Part shown: positions 28,911 through 37,288 of the stretch, piece after piece
Position numbering within the stretch: position 1 is the stretch's first letter
How the letters are laid out: each line of letters opens with the position of its first letter
Assembly: GCA_937928755.1 (NCBI GenBank)
Contig: CALEZI010000166.1
Span: 1-53,631 of the forward strand
Length of the DNA stretch: 53,631 bases
DNA from: an uncultured Rhodanobacteraceae bacterium
GTDB taxonomy: Bacteria; Pseudomonadota; Gammaproteobacteria; Xanthomonadales; SZUA-5
Direction of reading: 5' to 3'
Translations under genes and position numbers: made by a program
The notes under the pieces: generated by a model
What the model saw: only the letters and a program-made list of their open reading frames with translations
The model's database searches: none
Told to the model about the DNA's origin: nothing

Positions 28911-30629
28911 ATGTCTCGTCGTTTGCTGTTGTCTGTCCTCATCAGTGCCATCGCCGCGCCTGCCCACGCCGCAAAGCCGGGTCACTACCCTCCATTGGAG
29001 ATCGGCATCGACGCCGAGGCGCCCAGCGAAACGCGCACCGACGGCCGCTTCGACAGTGCATCCGGTAACCCGCGCGCGTTGTATCGACCGGATTTCAAGG
29101 CGGATCCGGCCGACGCCGAAGCGATGGCACGACAGTTTCTCGACGAACGCGGCGCCACGCAGTTGCGCCTGCCCGCGCGCAATGCCGCCCATCAGCTGCG
29201 CCTGCAGGCGGTGCGCGATCTCGGCCCATTCAGCGTAGTCCGCCTGCAGCAGTACTGGCACAATCTTCCGCTCTACGGCAGCGAAATCGTGGTCTCGGTG
29301 ACGCCGGCAGGCGAAGTGATCTTCGTGCAGCAGGCGCTGCAGTCGGTGGACCTGGCGCCGGCCGGAAGTGCGCGCGTGGACGCCGATGGCGCGCTGCAAC
29401 GCGCCGCCGCGCATCTCGGTGCAACCCCTCCGTTCGACTTTTCCGAAGTCACCGAAATGTGGTGGAGCCCGTCGAGCTCACAACGGGTGTGGCGTGTGGC
29501 GCTGGAGCCGAAGGGCTATCCGCGCGGCAACTGGGAATTGCTCGTGGATGCGCAGACCGGCGCGATCGTGCGTGCCGAAAACCGCACGCTGCACTTCGAT
29601 GGCAATGGTCGCGCCTTCGATCCGGATCCGTTGTCCAGCGCGCAAGTGACTTACGGCACTACGGGTTACGTGGACGGCAGCGACGCCAGCACGCCGCAAC
29701 TGGATGCAGAGATCGTCAACGTGGCGTTGCGCGATCTGACCCAAGTCGACGGCAACTGGACGCTGAAGGGCCCGTGGGCCGAGTGCCTCGACTGGGAAGC
29801 GCCGTTCGACGCCAACAACTGCCCGACCAGCGCCAGCGGCAGCTTCATGTACACGCGCGACAACGACAACTTCGAGGGCGTCAACGTCTACCACCACATC
29901 GACACCTACATGCGCCACGTCAACGTCACGCTGAATGTCGCAGTGACGCCGAGGCAGTATGTGGGCGGCGTTCGTTACGACCCGCGCGGCGTCAATGGCG
30001 CTGACAATTCGTTCTTCAGTCCAGGCAACGGGCGATTGTCGTTCGGCGAGGGTGGCGTCGACGACGCCGAAGACGCCGATGTGGTGGTCCACGAACTGGG
30101 CCATGGCCTGCACGACTGGCTCACCAACGGCAACCTGTCGCAGGTTCAGGGCCTGTCGGAAGGCGTTGGCGATTACGTCGCGTCGTCGTACAGCCGCAGC
30201 TTCAATCATTGGGCGAGCAACGACCCGCAGTATTTCTGGATGTTCGACTGGGACGGGCACAATCCGTTCTGGCCAGGTCGCGTTACCAACTATCACCTGA
30301 CCCAGACCTACCAGACGCTGCCCGGCGGCCTGCACACGCCCGGCCAGTACTGGGCCTCGTGCAACCTTTTGAACTACAACAGCATCGGGCGGGAACGCTC
30401 GGACCGCGCCTTTTTCCTCGGCCTGGCGATGACCGGCTCCAGCACCAACCAGCAGGATGCGGCGCAGGCAGTGCTGAATGCGGCTGCGGCGGACGGCTAC
30501 AGCAGCGAGGAAGTGCAGACGATGCACGCCAACTTCACCGCCGGCACCAGCGTCCCCGGCAATCGTCGCTGCACCTACGTGCTGACCCTGCCCAGCACCG
30601 GCATCCTGTTCCGCAACGGATTCGAGTGA
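28911..30629 (+). CDS. secreted zinc metallopeptidase (M36/M4-like) with C-terminal LFxxGFE tail
   Basis: The 572-residue preproprotein has a signal peptide (about 1-22, ...AAPAHAA). A propeptide of FTP/PepSY type follows (YWHNLPLYGSEIVVSVTPAG and later WRVALEPKGYPRGNWELLVD). The catalytic domain carries HELGHGLHDW near residue 392, giving two zinc histidines and the catalytic Glu, and a third ligand Glu in GLSEGVGDY about 24 residues later. This is the gluzincin arrangement, closest to fungalysin-type M36. The last residues, GILFRNGFE, match the end of the convergent FG-GAP protein. The ATG at 28911 is chosen because it starts the signal peptide. Confidence 0.9.
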   Translation: MSRRLLLSVLISAIAAPAHAAKPGHYPPLEIGIDAEAPSETRTDGRFDSASGNPRALYRPDFKADPADAEAMARQFLDERGATQLRLPARNAAHQLRLQAVRDLGPFSVVRLQQYWHNLPLYGSEIVVSVTPAGEVIFVQQALQSVDLAPAGSARVDADGALQRAAAHLGATPPFDFSEVTEMWWSPSSSQRVWRVALEPKGYPRGNWELLVDAQTGAIVRAENRTLHFDGNGRAFDPDPLSSAQVTYGTTGYVDGSDASTPQLDAEIVNVALRDLTQVDGNWTLKGPWAECLDWEAPFDANNCPTSASGSFMYTRDNDNFEGVNVYHHIDTYMRHVNVTLNVAVTPRQYVGGVRYDPRGVNGADNSFFSPGNGRLSFGEGGVDDAEDADVVVHELGHGLHDWLTNGNLSQVQGLSEGVGDYVASSYSRSFNHWASNDPQYFWMFDWDGHNPFWPGRVTNYHLTQTYQTLPGGLHTPGQYWASCNLLNYNSIGRERSDRAFFLGLAMTGSSTNQQDAAQAVLNAAAADGYSSEEVQTMHANFTAGTSVPGNRRCTYVLTLPSTGILFRNGFE

Positions 30630-30667
30630 TCAGCGGTACGCGCAGCAGACCGGACAGGTCTGCTGCC

Positions 30668-30735
30668 GTGGGTCCAGCATCGTCTGGACGCTGTTGCCGG
30701 CAAGCATCGCCCGCGGCGTCCAGATTCCTCTGAAC
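30668..30735. repeat. GTCCAGAC palindrome doublet, copy 3
   Basis: The left part (30668-30694) is GTGGGTCCAGCATCGTCTGG followed by ACGCTGT. The right part is a diverged inverted copy, GCGTCCAGATTCCTCTGAAC (from 30715). It lies 39 nt after the metallopeptidase stop and just beyond the FG-GAP protein stop on the other strand, so it separates two convergent genes. It is less symmetric than copy 1. Confidence 0.75.
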
Positions 30736-30745
30736 TCAACGGCAA

Positions 30746-33166
30746 TCATTCGAAGCCGTCGGCGAACAGCCGGCCGGCAGTGCCGACATAAGCATGTCCT
30801 TCGAGCGGATTGTCGACGCCCCGGCTGGGTGCTCCGATGACAGCGTGGCGACCATCGAAGGCGACGGCACGGCCGAAGGCATCGCCGCCGACGCCATCCG
30901 CGGCAAACCACTGTTCGGTCTCGGCCCAACTGCGCGCGCCGCGCTCGAACACGCGCACCGAACCAACCCCGAACGCCTGCCCCAGGTCGTAGCCGGGCGC
31001 TCCAAGCACGGCTGTGCCGCCTTGCACGGCCACCGAAATGCCCAACGCCTCGCCGGGCTGGGCAAAGGCCGCGCGCAACTCGCCGTCGAGACCAGCGTCG
31101 CTGCTGCGATAGACGAATGCCGCGCCCTGCCCGGCGAAACCTTCCTGGAACGCACCGATCAGCCAGTGATCGGGGTCCGCCGCCACGGCGAAACCGTAAG
31201 CCGAATTCGCTTGCGGCTGAGGCGCCTGCAGGGTGGACAGCAGCGACCAGCTGTCGTCGCGAGCGACGAACACAAAAGCGGCGCCGGCATTCACTGGCCC
31301 TGCCGCGACCGTCGCTCCCGGCGCGCCGATCAGCGCGAGATTGCCCACCAATGCGACGCTGGCGCCGAAATAGGCGAACCCGTTGGCGAACGGCAAGTCC
31401 AGCCGGGCCTGCTGTTGCCAGCCCTCGGCGCCGCGCGAAAACACATAGGCGACACCCTGCTCCAGCGCCGGCACCGACGCGCCGCGCGCACCGACCAGCA
31501 GGCGATCGCCGTCCAACGAAAGCGAGAATCCGAAATAGTCGCGCTGACGCCCGTCGCTGGCGACCAACTTCTGCTCGAACACCCAATCCGAACCCTCGCG
31601 TCGATAGAGGTAAACCGAACCCTGGTCGACGTTGTTGCCGATCACGTCCCAGAAAGCACCCACCGCCATGCGTCCGGAATCGACGTCCACGGCGATGCCG
31701 AAGCGGTCCTCGATGGCCGCATCCGGCGCCCGCAACTGGCCGCCGTACTGCCATTCGCCGGCGTTGCGCTCGAACCAGTGCGCGGCGCCGGCGTCGGCGC
31801 CGTCCTCGGTGTCCTCCAGATAGGCACCGATCAGCGCGATGTCGCCATCCACCGCGACGGCCGTGCCGTAGCGGTCGTAGATCGCGCCGTCGCCGCTGTC
31901 GAGCTGCGCCGTCTGCGCGTAGCCGTTCGCTCCGCGCTGAAACCAGCGCGCTGTTCCCTGTCCTCGGTTCGGACCGACACGATCGAGGTCGGCGCCGATC
32001 AGCAGGCCGTCGCTGCCGAACGCGAGCGACACGCCAAAGCGCTTGGCCAGGCCACCGTCGGCGATGTCCAACTGGCTCGCTGCGACCAGCGCCGCGCCGG
32101 CGCGGTCGTACACATGCACCACGCCTTCGCTGTGGAGCGCGCCGACTGCAGCGATCGCCGCGCGCGAGGCATCCAGTACCAGGGCGCTGCCGAAACGGTC
32201 GCCAGGGCTGCCGCCCACCGCATCGATCACATCGGTCTGGCTCCATTGACCCTGCACCAGGGTCAGGATGCGCGCAGTGCCGGCAGCGGAACCCGGCGCG
32301 CCGACCAGCGCCAGATCGCCATCCAGAGCGAGCGCCGCGCCGAGTTCTTCATCGGCGACGGCAGCCAGCAACAGCCGCACCGCGTCGCTCCAGCCAGCCC
32401 CACTGTGCACGCTGCGATAAACCGCTCCGCCATCCGCAGCCTCGGGTGCGCCGATCAGCAAATCGCCGTTGGCCATCGCCAACGCCGCGCCAAAGCGGGC
32501 ATTGCCATCGCCGGGGAGCGCAAACAGACTGCGTTCCAGCGCATAGTTGCCGCCGCCGTCGCGCCGATAGAGATCCACGCGCCCGCCGTCGGCCCACGGC
32601 GCACCGACCGCAAGGTAATCCTGCCAGAGCGCGAGCGCGGCGCCGAAACGTTGCTCGGCTTCGGGGAACGCCGGTGTCAGGATCTGGCGCAGCAAGTAGC
32701 CTTCTGCGGAGCGCCCGTAAATGAACACGCTGCCGGCTTCGAAGCGACTGTCCGGATCGCGCCGCGGTGCTCCGATGGCAATGACGTCGTCGACCAGCGC
32801 GACGCTGACGCCGTAGTTGTCGCCGCTCGCGCCGATCGGCTGCGGCACCAGTTTCTGCAGCGGCAGCCAATTGCCATCGACCTTTTCGAATACATAGGCC
32901 GCACCTTGGGCGACACCGAAGGTGGCTCCTGCGGCGACCTGGGTGTCGCCATAGGCGCCGACCACGGCGACGTCGCCAGCGCTGGCGACGGCAATGCCGA
33001 AGTTGTCGCCGGACGCACCATCGCCGTTGACCGGCGTCGGCAGCCCGCTGGAGAGCAAGTGCACCGGCTGCGCCGCAACGCCCGCGCTGAGCAGAAGTCC
33101 AAGCCCGAGCAGCCTCAACCACGCGCCAAAGACCGCGTGGTGCAGTATCAGGACAGCAAGCTTCAT
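30746..33166 (-). CDS. secreted FG-GAP repeat (beta-propeller) protein with LFxxGFE tail
   Basis: The 806-residue protein has a signal peptide (about 1-33, ending AGVAAQ). It then consists almost entirely of about 14 repeats of 50-60 residues with the FG-GAP core pattern: GDNFGIAVA, GDNYGVSVA, RFGAALAL, RFGAALAM, ELGAALAL, RFGSALVL, RFGVSLAF, RYGTAVAV, RFGIAVDV, YFGFSLSL, YFGASVAL and similar, each followed by a GA(P/Y) strand. That predicts one or two integrin-like beta-propellers. The C terminus, GRLFADGFE, resembles the end of the neighbouring peptidase. The ATG at 33166 begins the signal peptide; the frame to 33322 was rejected. Ligand is unknown. Confidence 0.9.
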   Translation of the reverse strand: MKLAVLILHHAVFGAWLRLLGLGLLLSAGVAAQPVHLLSSGLPTPVNGDGASGDNFGIAVASAGDVAVVGAYGDTQVAAGATFGVAQGAAYVFEKVDGNWLPLQKLVPQPIGASGDNYGVSVALVDDVIAIGAPRRDPDSRFEAGSVFIYGRSAEGYLLRQILTPAFPEAEQRFGAALALWQDYLAVGAPWADGGRVDLYRRDGGGNYALERSLFALPGDGNARFGAALAMANGDLLIGAPEAADGGAVYRSVHSGAGWSDAVRLLLAAVADEELGAALALDGDLALVGAPGSAAGTARILTLVQGQWSQTDVIDAVGGSPGDRFGSALVLDASRAAIAAVGALHSEGVVHVYDRAGAALVAASQLDIADGGLAKRFGVSLAFGSDGLLIGADLDRVGPNRGQGTARWFQRGANGYAQTAQLDSGDGAIYDRYGTAVAVDGDIALIGAYLEDTEDGADAGAAHWFERNAGEWQYGGQLRAPDAAIEDRFGIAVDVDSGRMAVGAFWDVIGNNVDQGSVYLYRREGSDWVFEQKLVASDGRQRDYFGFSLSLDGDRLLVGARGASVPALEQGVAYVFSRGAEGWQQQARLDLPFANGFAYFGASVALVGNLALIGAPGATVAAGPVNAGAAFVFVARDDSWSLLSTLQAPQPQANSAYGFAVAADPDHWLIGAFQEGFAGQGAAFVYRSSDAGLDGELRAAFAQPGEALGISVAVQGGTAVLGAPGYDLGQAFGVGSVRVFERGARSWAETEQWFAADGVGGDAFGRAVAFDGRHAVIGAPSRGVDNPLEGHAYVGTAGRLFADGFE

Positions 33167-33313
33167 CGACAGGTGTGGGCTGCGGTTTGCATGGTCGAAG
33201 CATCGCACGGACGGGCTCACGCCAGCGTGGATGACCTCCGCAGCGCACGCAGTGGTCCGCACCACGCCCACTTTGCGTAACATCGCAGGTTGTTCCCATC
33301 TCGGGGCCCGCTG

Positions 33314-34576
33314 GTGATTCAAGATCCGTCAACGCTCGATGGCGACGATCCGCTGCGCGCGTTCCGCAGCGAGTTTGCCGTGCCCCCGTTTGCCGCGGGC
33401 GAGGTCGCCTACTTCTGCGGCAATTCGCTCGGCCTGATGCCGCGCGCGACACCAGCGGCACTCGATCGCGTGCTGGCGCAATGGCAAACGCATGCCGTCG
33501 AGGCGCACTTCACCGATGCCGATGCCTGGATGCCCTATCACCAACTGGTGCGCGACAGCCTGGCGCGCATCGCCGGCGCCAAGCCTGTCGAAGTGGTCGC
33601 GATGAACACGCTGACCAGCAACCTGCATCTGATGCTGGTCAGTTTTTATCGTCCAACGCCTGCGCGGCGCAAGATCCTGATGGAGGCGCGGGCATTCCCC
33701 TCGGACCGTCATGCCGTGGCGTCGCAGATCGCCTTCCACGGCGGCGACGCCGCCAGCGATCTGATCGAACTGTCGCCGCTGCCGGGCCGGCAGGTCATCG
33801 AACTCGCGCAGATCGAGGAAGCGCTGGCGCGCGAGGGCGAGCGCATCGCGCTGATCCTGTGGCCCGGCGTTCAATACGCCACCGGGCAGCGCTTCGACCT
33901 CCGCGCCATCAGCGCACTCGGCGCGCGCCATGGTTGCGCCGTCGGCTTCGACCTCGCCCACGCGATCGGCAATGTGCCGGTCGACCTGCATGCAAGCGGC
34001 GCCGACTTCGCCGTCTGGTGCAGCTACAAGTACCTCAACTCCGGACCGGGTGCGATCGCCGGCTGTTTTGTCCACGAACGCCACGCCAACGCCGGCTTGC
34101 CACGATTCGCTGGGTGGTGGGGCCACGACGCTGCGACTCGCTTTCGCATGGGTCCGGAGTTTGTGCCAAGCGCGGGAGCCGAAGGTTGGCAATTGTCGAA
34201 TCCATCGATCTTGTCGCTGGCGCCGCTGCGGGTGTCGCTGGACCTGTTCGATCGCGCCGGACTGCCCGCGCTCAGAAGCAAATCAATGGCGCTGACCGGC
34301 TGGCTCGCCGAGGCACTGACCCACCATCTCGAAGCGCATCTTGAGATCATCACCCCGAACGATCCGCAGCAGCGCGGCTGTCAATTGTCGCTGCGCGTGC
34401 GCGCAGGGCGCGACGCCGGTCGCACCGCCTTCGAGTTTCTTGGGCGCGCCGGCATCATCTGCGATTGGCGCGAGCCGGATGTCATCCGTGCATCGCCGAC
34501 CCCGCTGTACAACAGTTTTGCCGATTGCCAGCGACTGGTCGAGGCGCTGACCGAGTTCTTCAGGAGACCCCGATGA
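33314..34576 (+). CDS. kynU: kynureninase
   Basis: This PLP enzyme splits kynurenine or 3-hydroxykynurenine to (hydroxy)anthranilate and alanine. The 420-residue protein has DPLRAFRSEF and YFCGNSLGLMPR at the N terminus, VVAMNTLTSNLHL, the PLP aspartate in GFDLAHAIGNVP, and the PLP lysine in WCSYKYLNSGPG, then FAGWWGHD. The preferred start is GTG at 33314; TTG at 33290 adds 8 residues. It overlaps kmo by 4 nt and heads a kynU-kmo-trmJ unit. Tryptophan dioxygenase and 3-hydroxyanthranilate dioxygenase genes are not in the window. Confidence 0.96.
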   Translation: MIQDPSTLDGDDPLRAFRSEFAVPPFAAGEVAYFCGNSLGLMPRATPAALDRVLAQWQTHAVEAHFTDADAWMPYHQLVRDSLARIAGAKPVEVVAMNTLTSNLHLMLVSFYRPTPARRKILMEARAFPSDRHAVASQIAFHGGDAASDLIELSPLPGRQVIELAQIEEALAREGERIALILWPGVQYATGQRFDLRAISALGARHGCAVGFDLAHAIGNVPVDLHASGADFAVWCSYKYLNSGPGAIAGCFVHERHANAGLPRFAGWWGHDAATRFRMGPEFVPSAGAEGWQLSNPSILSLAPLRVSLDLFDRAGLPALRSKSMALTGWLAEALTHHLEAHLEIITPNDPQQRGCQLSLRVRAGRDAGRTAFEFLGRAGIICDWREPDVIRASPTPLYNSFADCQRLVEALTEFFRRPR

Positions 34577-35946
34577 GCGCGCCATCCGCACCGATCGTGA
34601 TCGCCGGCGCCGGCCTCGCTGGCGCCTTGCTGGCGGCGCAACTGGCGCGCCATGGCCACCGCGTCGCCGTGTACGAGCGTCGCGGCGATCTCCGCCGCGA
34701 GCACGTCGCCGCCGGGCGATCGATCAATCTGGCGCTGGCCCGACGTGGCTGGGAGGGACTGCAACGCGCCGACGCCACCGCCCAGGTTCTCGACTACGCC
34801 ATACCGATGCGTGGCCGCATGCTGCACGATCGCGCCGGCCAGACCCAGTTCCAGACCTACGGACTGGAGGCCGACGAGGTGATCTGGTCGGTGCATCGCG
34901 GACGGCTGAACCAGACCCTGATCGACGTCGCCGCCGATTCGGGCGCCAACCTGCATTTCCATTCGCGTCTCGATCGCGTGGATTTCGAAGCGCGCGTGGC
35001 GCACTTCGTCGACGAACGCGATCAGAGCGAAGTGGACGTCGAGTTCGAGGTTCTGATCGGCGCCGATGGCGCCGGTTCGGCGGTGCGCGCAGCGATGGAG
35101 GCCGAAAAGCCGCTCGGGCAACACATCGAATTTCTCGATCACGGTTACAAGGAATTGACCATTCCGCCACGCGCGGATGGCTCGCCGGCGCTGGATCCAG
35201 CGGCATTGCATATCTGGCCACGCGGCGGTTACATGCTGATCGCACTGCCGAATCCGGACCAGAGTTTCACCTGCACGCTGTTCCTGCCGCACGCCGGCGC
35301 CATAAGTTTCGCCGACCTCGAGGATGCGGCCTCCGCGCGTGCCCTGTTCCAGCGCGATTTCGCCGATGCGCTGGCGCTGATTCCGGATTTCGATCTGCAA
35401 TACCAGGTACATCCGGTTGGTCCGCTGGGCACCCTGCGCTGCCCGCGCTGGTTTCGCGGCGATCGCGCGTTGCTGATCGGCGATGCGGCCCACGCGATCG
35501 TCCCGTTCCACGGACAGGGCATGAATTGCGCGTTCGAGGACTGCGTAGCATTGCTCGACCTGATCGTGCAGGCGCGCCAGGCTTACCGGATCGACTGGGC
35601 GAGCGTGTTCGCCGACTTCGAATCCGCGCGGCGTCCAAACGCGCACGCCATCGCCCAGATGGCGCTCGAAAACTATGTCGAAATGCGCGACAGCGTCGCC
35701 GATCCAGAGTACCAATTGCGCCGACAACTGGAACTGGAGCTGGCGCAGCGCCTGCCCGGACACTTCATCCCGCGCTACAGCATGGTCATGTTCACCACGA
35801 TCCCCTATGCGCTGGCCCGCGAACGCGGGGCGCTGCAACGCGCCCTGCTGGAACAACTGACCCAAGGCAAGCAATCGCTCGGCGAGATCGATCTCGACGC
35901 CGCGACGCGACTGGCGGCCGAGCGCATACCCGCACTGGCACCATGA
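34573..35946 (+). CDS. kmo: kynurenine 3-monooxygenase
   Basis: Kmo is a flavin monooxygenase that hydroxylates kynurenine with NADPH and O2. The 457-residue protein has the FAD motif VIAGAGLAGALLA, the RSINLALARRG and IWSVHRGRLNQTL segments, the second FAD motif GADGAGSAVR and the GD motif LIGDAAHAIVPFHGQGMNCAFEDC region. A hydrophobic stretch near the C terminus (MVMFTTIPYALA) agrees with the family's membrane-associated tail. The ATG at 34573 has AGGAG upstream and overlaps kynU by 4 nt. Its stop overlaps the trmJ ATG by 4 nt. Confidence 0.96.
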   Translation: MSAPSAPIVIAGAGLAGALLAAQLARHGHRVAVYERRGDLRREHVAAGRSINLALARRGWEGLQRADATAQVLDYAIPMRGRMLHDRAGQTQFQTYGLEADEVIWSVHRGRLNQTLIDVAADSGANLHFHSRLDRVDFEARVAHFVDERDQSEVDVEFEVLIGADGAGSAVRAAMEAEKPLGQHIEFLDHGYKELTIPPRADGSPALDPAALHIWPRGGYMLIALPNPDQSFTCTLFLPHAGAISFADLEDAASARALFQRDFADALALIPDFDLQYQVHPVGPLGTLRCPRWFRGDRALLIGDAAHAIVPFHGQGMNCAFEDCVALLDLIVQARQAYRIDWASVFADFESARRPNAHAIAQMALENYVEMRDSVADPEYQLRRQLELELAQRLPGHFIPRYSMVMFTTIPYALARERGALQRALLEQLTQGKQSLGEIDLDAATRLAAERIPALAP

Positions 35947-36725
35947 ACGTTGCCAGCGTAGCCGACGGCAGCGCCGAGGCGCTGCTGCAGCCGATCGTCA
36001 GCGTGCTGATGCAGACCTCGCACCCGGGCAACATCGGCTCGACCGCACGCGCGCTGAAAACCATGGGCTTGACGCAGTTGCGCCTGGTGGCGCCGCAACG
36101 CTTTCCCGACCCCGAGGCCAGCGCGCTGGCGTCTGGCGCCGAGGACCTGCTGGACCAGGCGCAGGTCTGCAGTTCGCTGGAGCAGGCGCTGGCCGACGCG
36201 CGCGTGGTGTTCGGCAGCAGCGACCGCCGCCGCGGCATCCGCATGCTCGAGATCGAACCTCGCGAATTCGCCCGGCTGGCACTCGACGCCGCTGCCGTCG
36301 GCCCGGTTGCCGTGCTTTACGGCACCGAACGCACCGGCCTGACCAATCAGGAGCTCGAGCTCTGCCAGTACCTGGTGACGATCCCGGCCAATCCGCACTA
36401 CAGCTCATTGAACCTCGCCAGCGCGGTGCAGGTCCTGGCGTACGAGCTGCGCTGCGAGGCAATCGGCAGGCTTGCCCACGCGCCGACGATCGACGGCCAT
36501 GTGCCGGCGCCCAACGAACAACTGGAGCGCTACTTCGTCCACCTCGAACAAGTCCTCGCTCTGATCGGCTTTTTTGGCGACCGCAGCTCGACCAAGATCA
36601 TGCGCCGGGTGCGCCGCCTGTATCAGCGCGCCATGCCCGACGAACGCGAAATCCAGATCCTGCGCGGCATCCTCACCGAGACCGAGATCGCGGTGCGCGG
36701 GCGTCGCGGCAAGCAGGAGTGGTGA
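35943..36725 (+). CDS. trmJ: tRNA (Cm32/Um32) methyltransferase, SPOUT family
   Basis: TrmJ 2'-O-methylates position 32 of several tRNAs. The 260-residue protein has the SPOUT start VLMQTSHPGNIGSTARALKT, the middle VVFGSSDRRRG, and the knotted SAM-binding end VAVLYGTERTGLTNQELE with IPANPHYSSLNLASAVQVL. A C-terminal helical extension (about 195-260) fits the TrmJ subgroup. It is the last of three genes joined by 4-nt overlaps with kynU and kmo; a functional link to kynurenine metabolism is not apparent. A repeat-rich gap follows. Confidence 0.93.
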   Translation: MNVASVADGSAEALLQPIVSVLMQTSHPGNIGSTARALKTMGLTQLRLVAPQRFPDPEASALASGAEDLLDQAQVCSSLEQALADARVVFGSSDRRRGIRMLEIEPREFARLALDAAAVGPVAVLYGTERTGLTNQELELCQYLVTIPANPHYSSLNLASAVQVLAYELRCEAIGRLAHAPTIDGHVPAPNEQLERYFVHLEQVLALIGFFGDRSSTKIMRRVRRLYQRAMPDEREIQILRGILTETEIAVRGRRGKQEW

Positions 36726-36827
36726 GTGGCGAGGGGGTGGCGAGTCGTGGGTGGTGAAAGTCACGGTCGCCCCTGGGTGCGCTTATTCGCGCATCAAACT
36801 GGTGGCGACCATGCGGACTGCCTTTTT

Positions 36828-36952
36828 GTCCGCAAAGGACGCAAAGAGAGCCAAGAGCCCAGATGTTGATGTTCTGCTGGCTTTGCTTTCTCTTGCGTCC
36901 TTTGCGTCCTTTGCGTCCTTTGCGTCCTTTGCGTCCTTTGCGTCCTTTGCGG
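36828..36952. repeat. GCAAAGGAC family inverted repeat, copy 2, with 9-bp tandem repeat
   Basis: The left arm (36828-36846) is GTCCGCAAAGGACGCAAAG. The right side (36895-36952) is six tandem copies of GCGTCCTTT plus GCGG, which is the inverse of the left-arm core. The same arms, without the expansion, stand at 5259-5364. The 9-bp unit keeps a frame, so spurious translations show FAS or DAK repeats. It lies in the 560-bp trmJ-tesB gap, where no gene was found. Confidence 0.85.
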
Positions 36953-37051
36953 AAAGTGCTTTTCTTTCAGAAACTTGCGTTATTTCTGGCGAGTGGCGAG
37001 TGGCAGAAGCGGTCAGCAGTCTGCTTGGCAATCGACCCATCGCGACACCGT

Positions 37052-37166
37052 TCGTCCTGAGCGTTTCCCCCATGCGGCACCGGGGGAAACAGTCGAAGGA
37101 CGCGGGCTGGCCAGGCGTCCTTCGACGGTTTCCCGCTCGCAAGCTCGCGGGAAACGCTCAGGACGA
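37052..37166. repeat. cloverleaf-forming palindromic element
   Basis: Four perfect stems nest without gaps. The closing stem is TCGTCCTGAGC (37052-37062) with 37156-37166. Hairpin one is GTTTCCCCC (37063-37071) with 37082-37090. The central stem is GTCGAAGGACGC (37092-37103) with 37115-37126. Hairpin three is GTTTCCCGC (37128-37136) with 37147-37155. A TCGTCCTGAGC...GTCGAAGGACG core is a palindrome type I associate with proteobacterial intergenic repeats. Because it is symmetric, either strand can fold the same way. It lies 122 bp before tesB. Confidence 0.8.
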
Positions 37167-37288
37167 TCGGTACCTTGGGGCGCATCTGGCTGGCACAGCG
37201 CGCGTCCGCGTCGAACTGACTCGTCCACATCGCCGCTGATGCGGTTCGCTATGCTCACCGCATCCCGCTACCGGTCCCGCATCTGCGC

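Noticed and set aside
30794..33280. 828-codon plus-strand frame antisense to the FG-GAP gene
   Set aside because: Its length reflects the repetitive GC-rich FG-GAP coding sequence on the other strand; no domain is seen.
33167..33322. Extended N terminus of the FG-GAP protein overlapping kynU
   Set aside because: A proper signal peptide starts at 33166; the extension overlaps the kynU start region and looks non-coding.
36895..36952. Possible CRISPR-like array
   Set aside because: The 9-bp units are directly adjacent with no spacers, and no cas gene is present.
37052..37166. Possible tRNA or tmRNA because of the cloverleaf fold
   Set aside because: It is too long and symmetric, with no T-loop GTTCGAA motif, anticodon arm geometry or CCA end.
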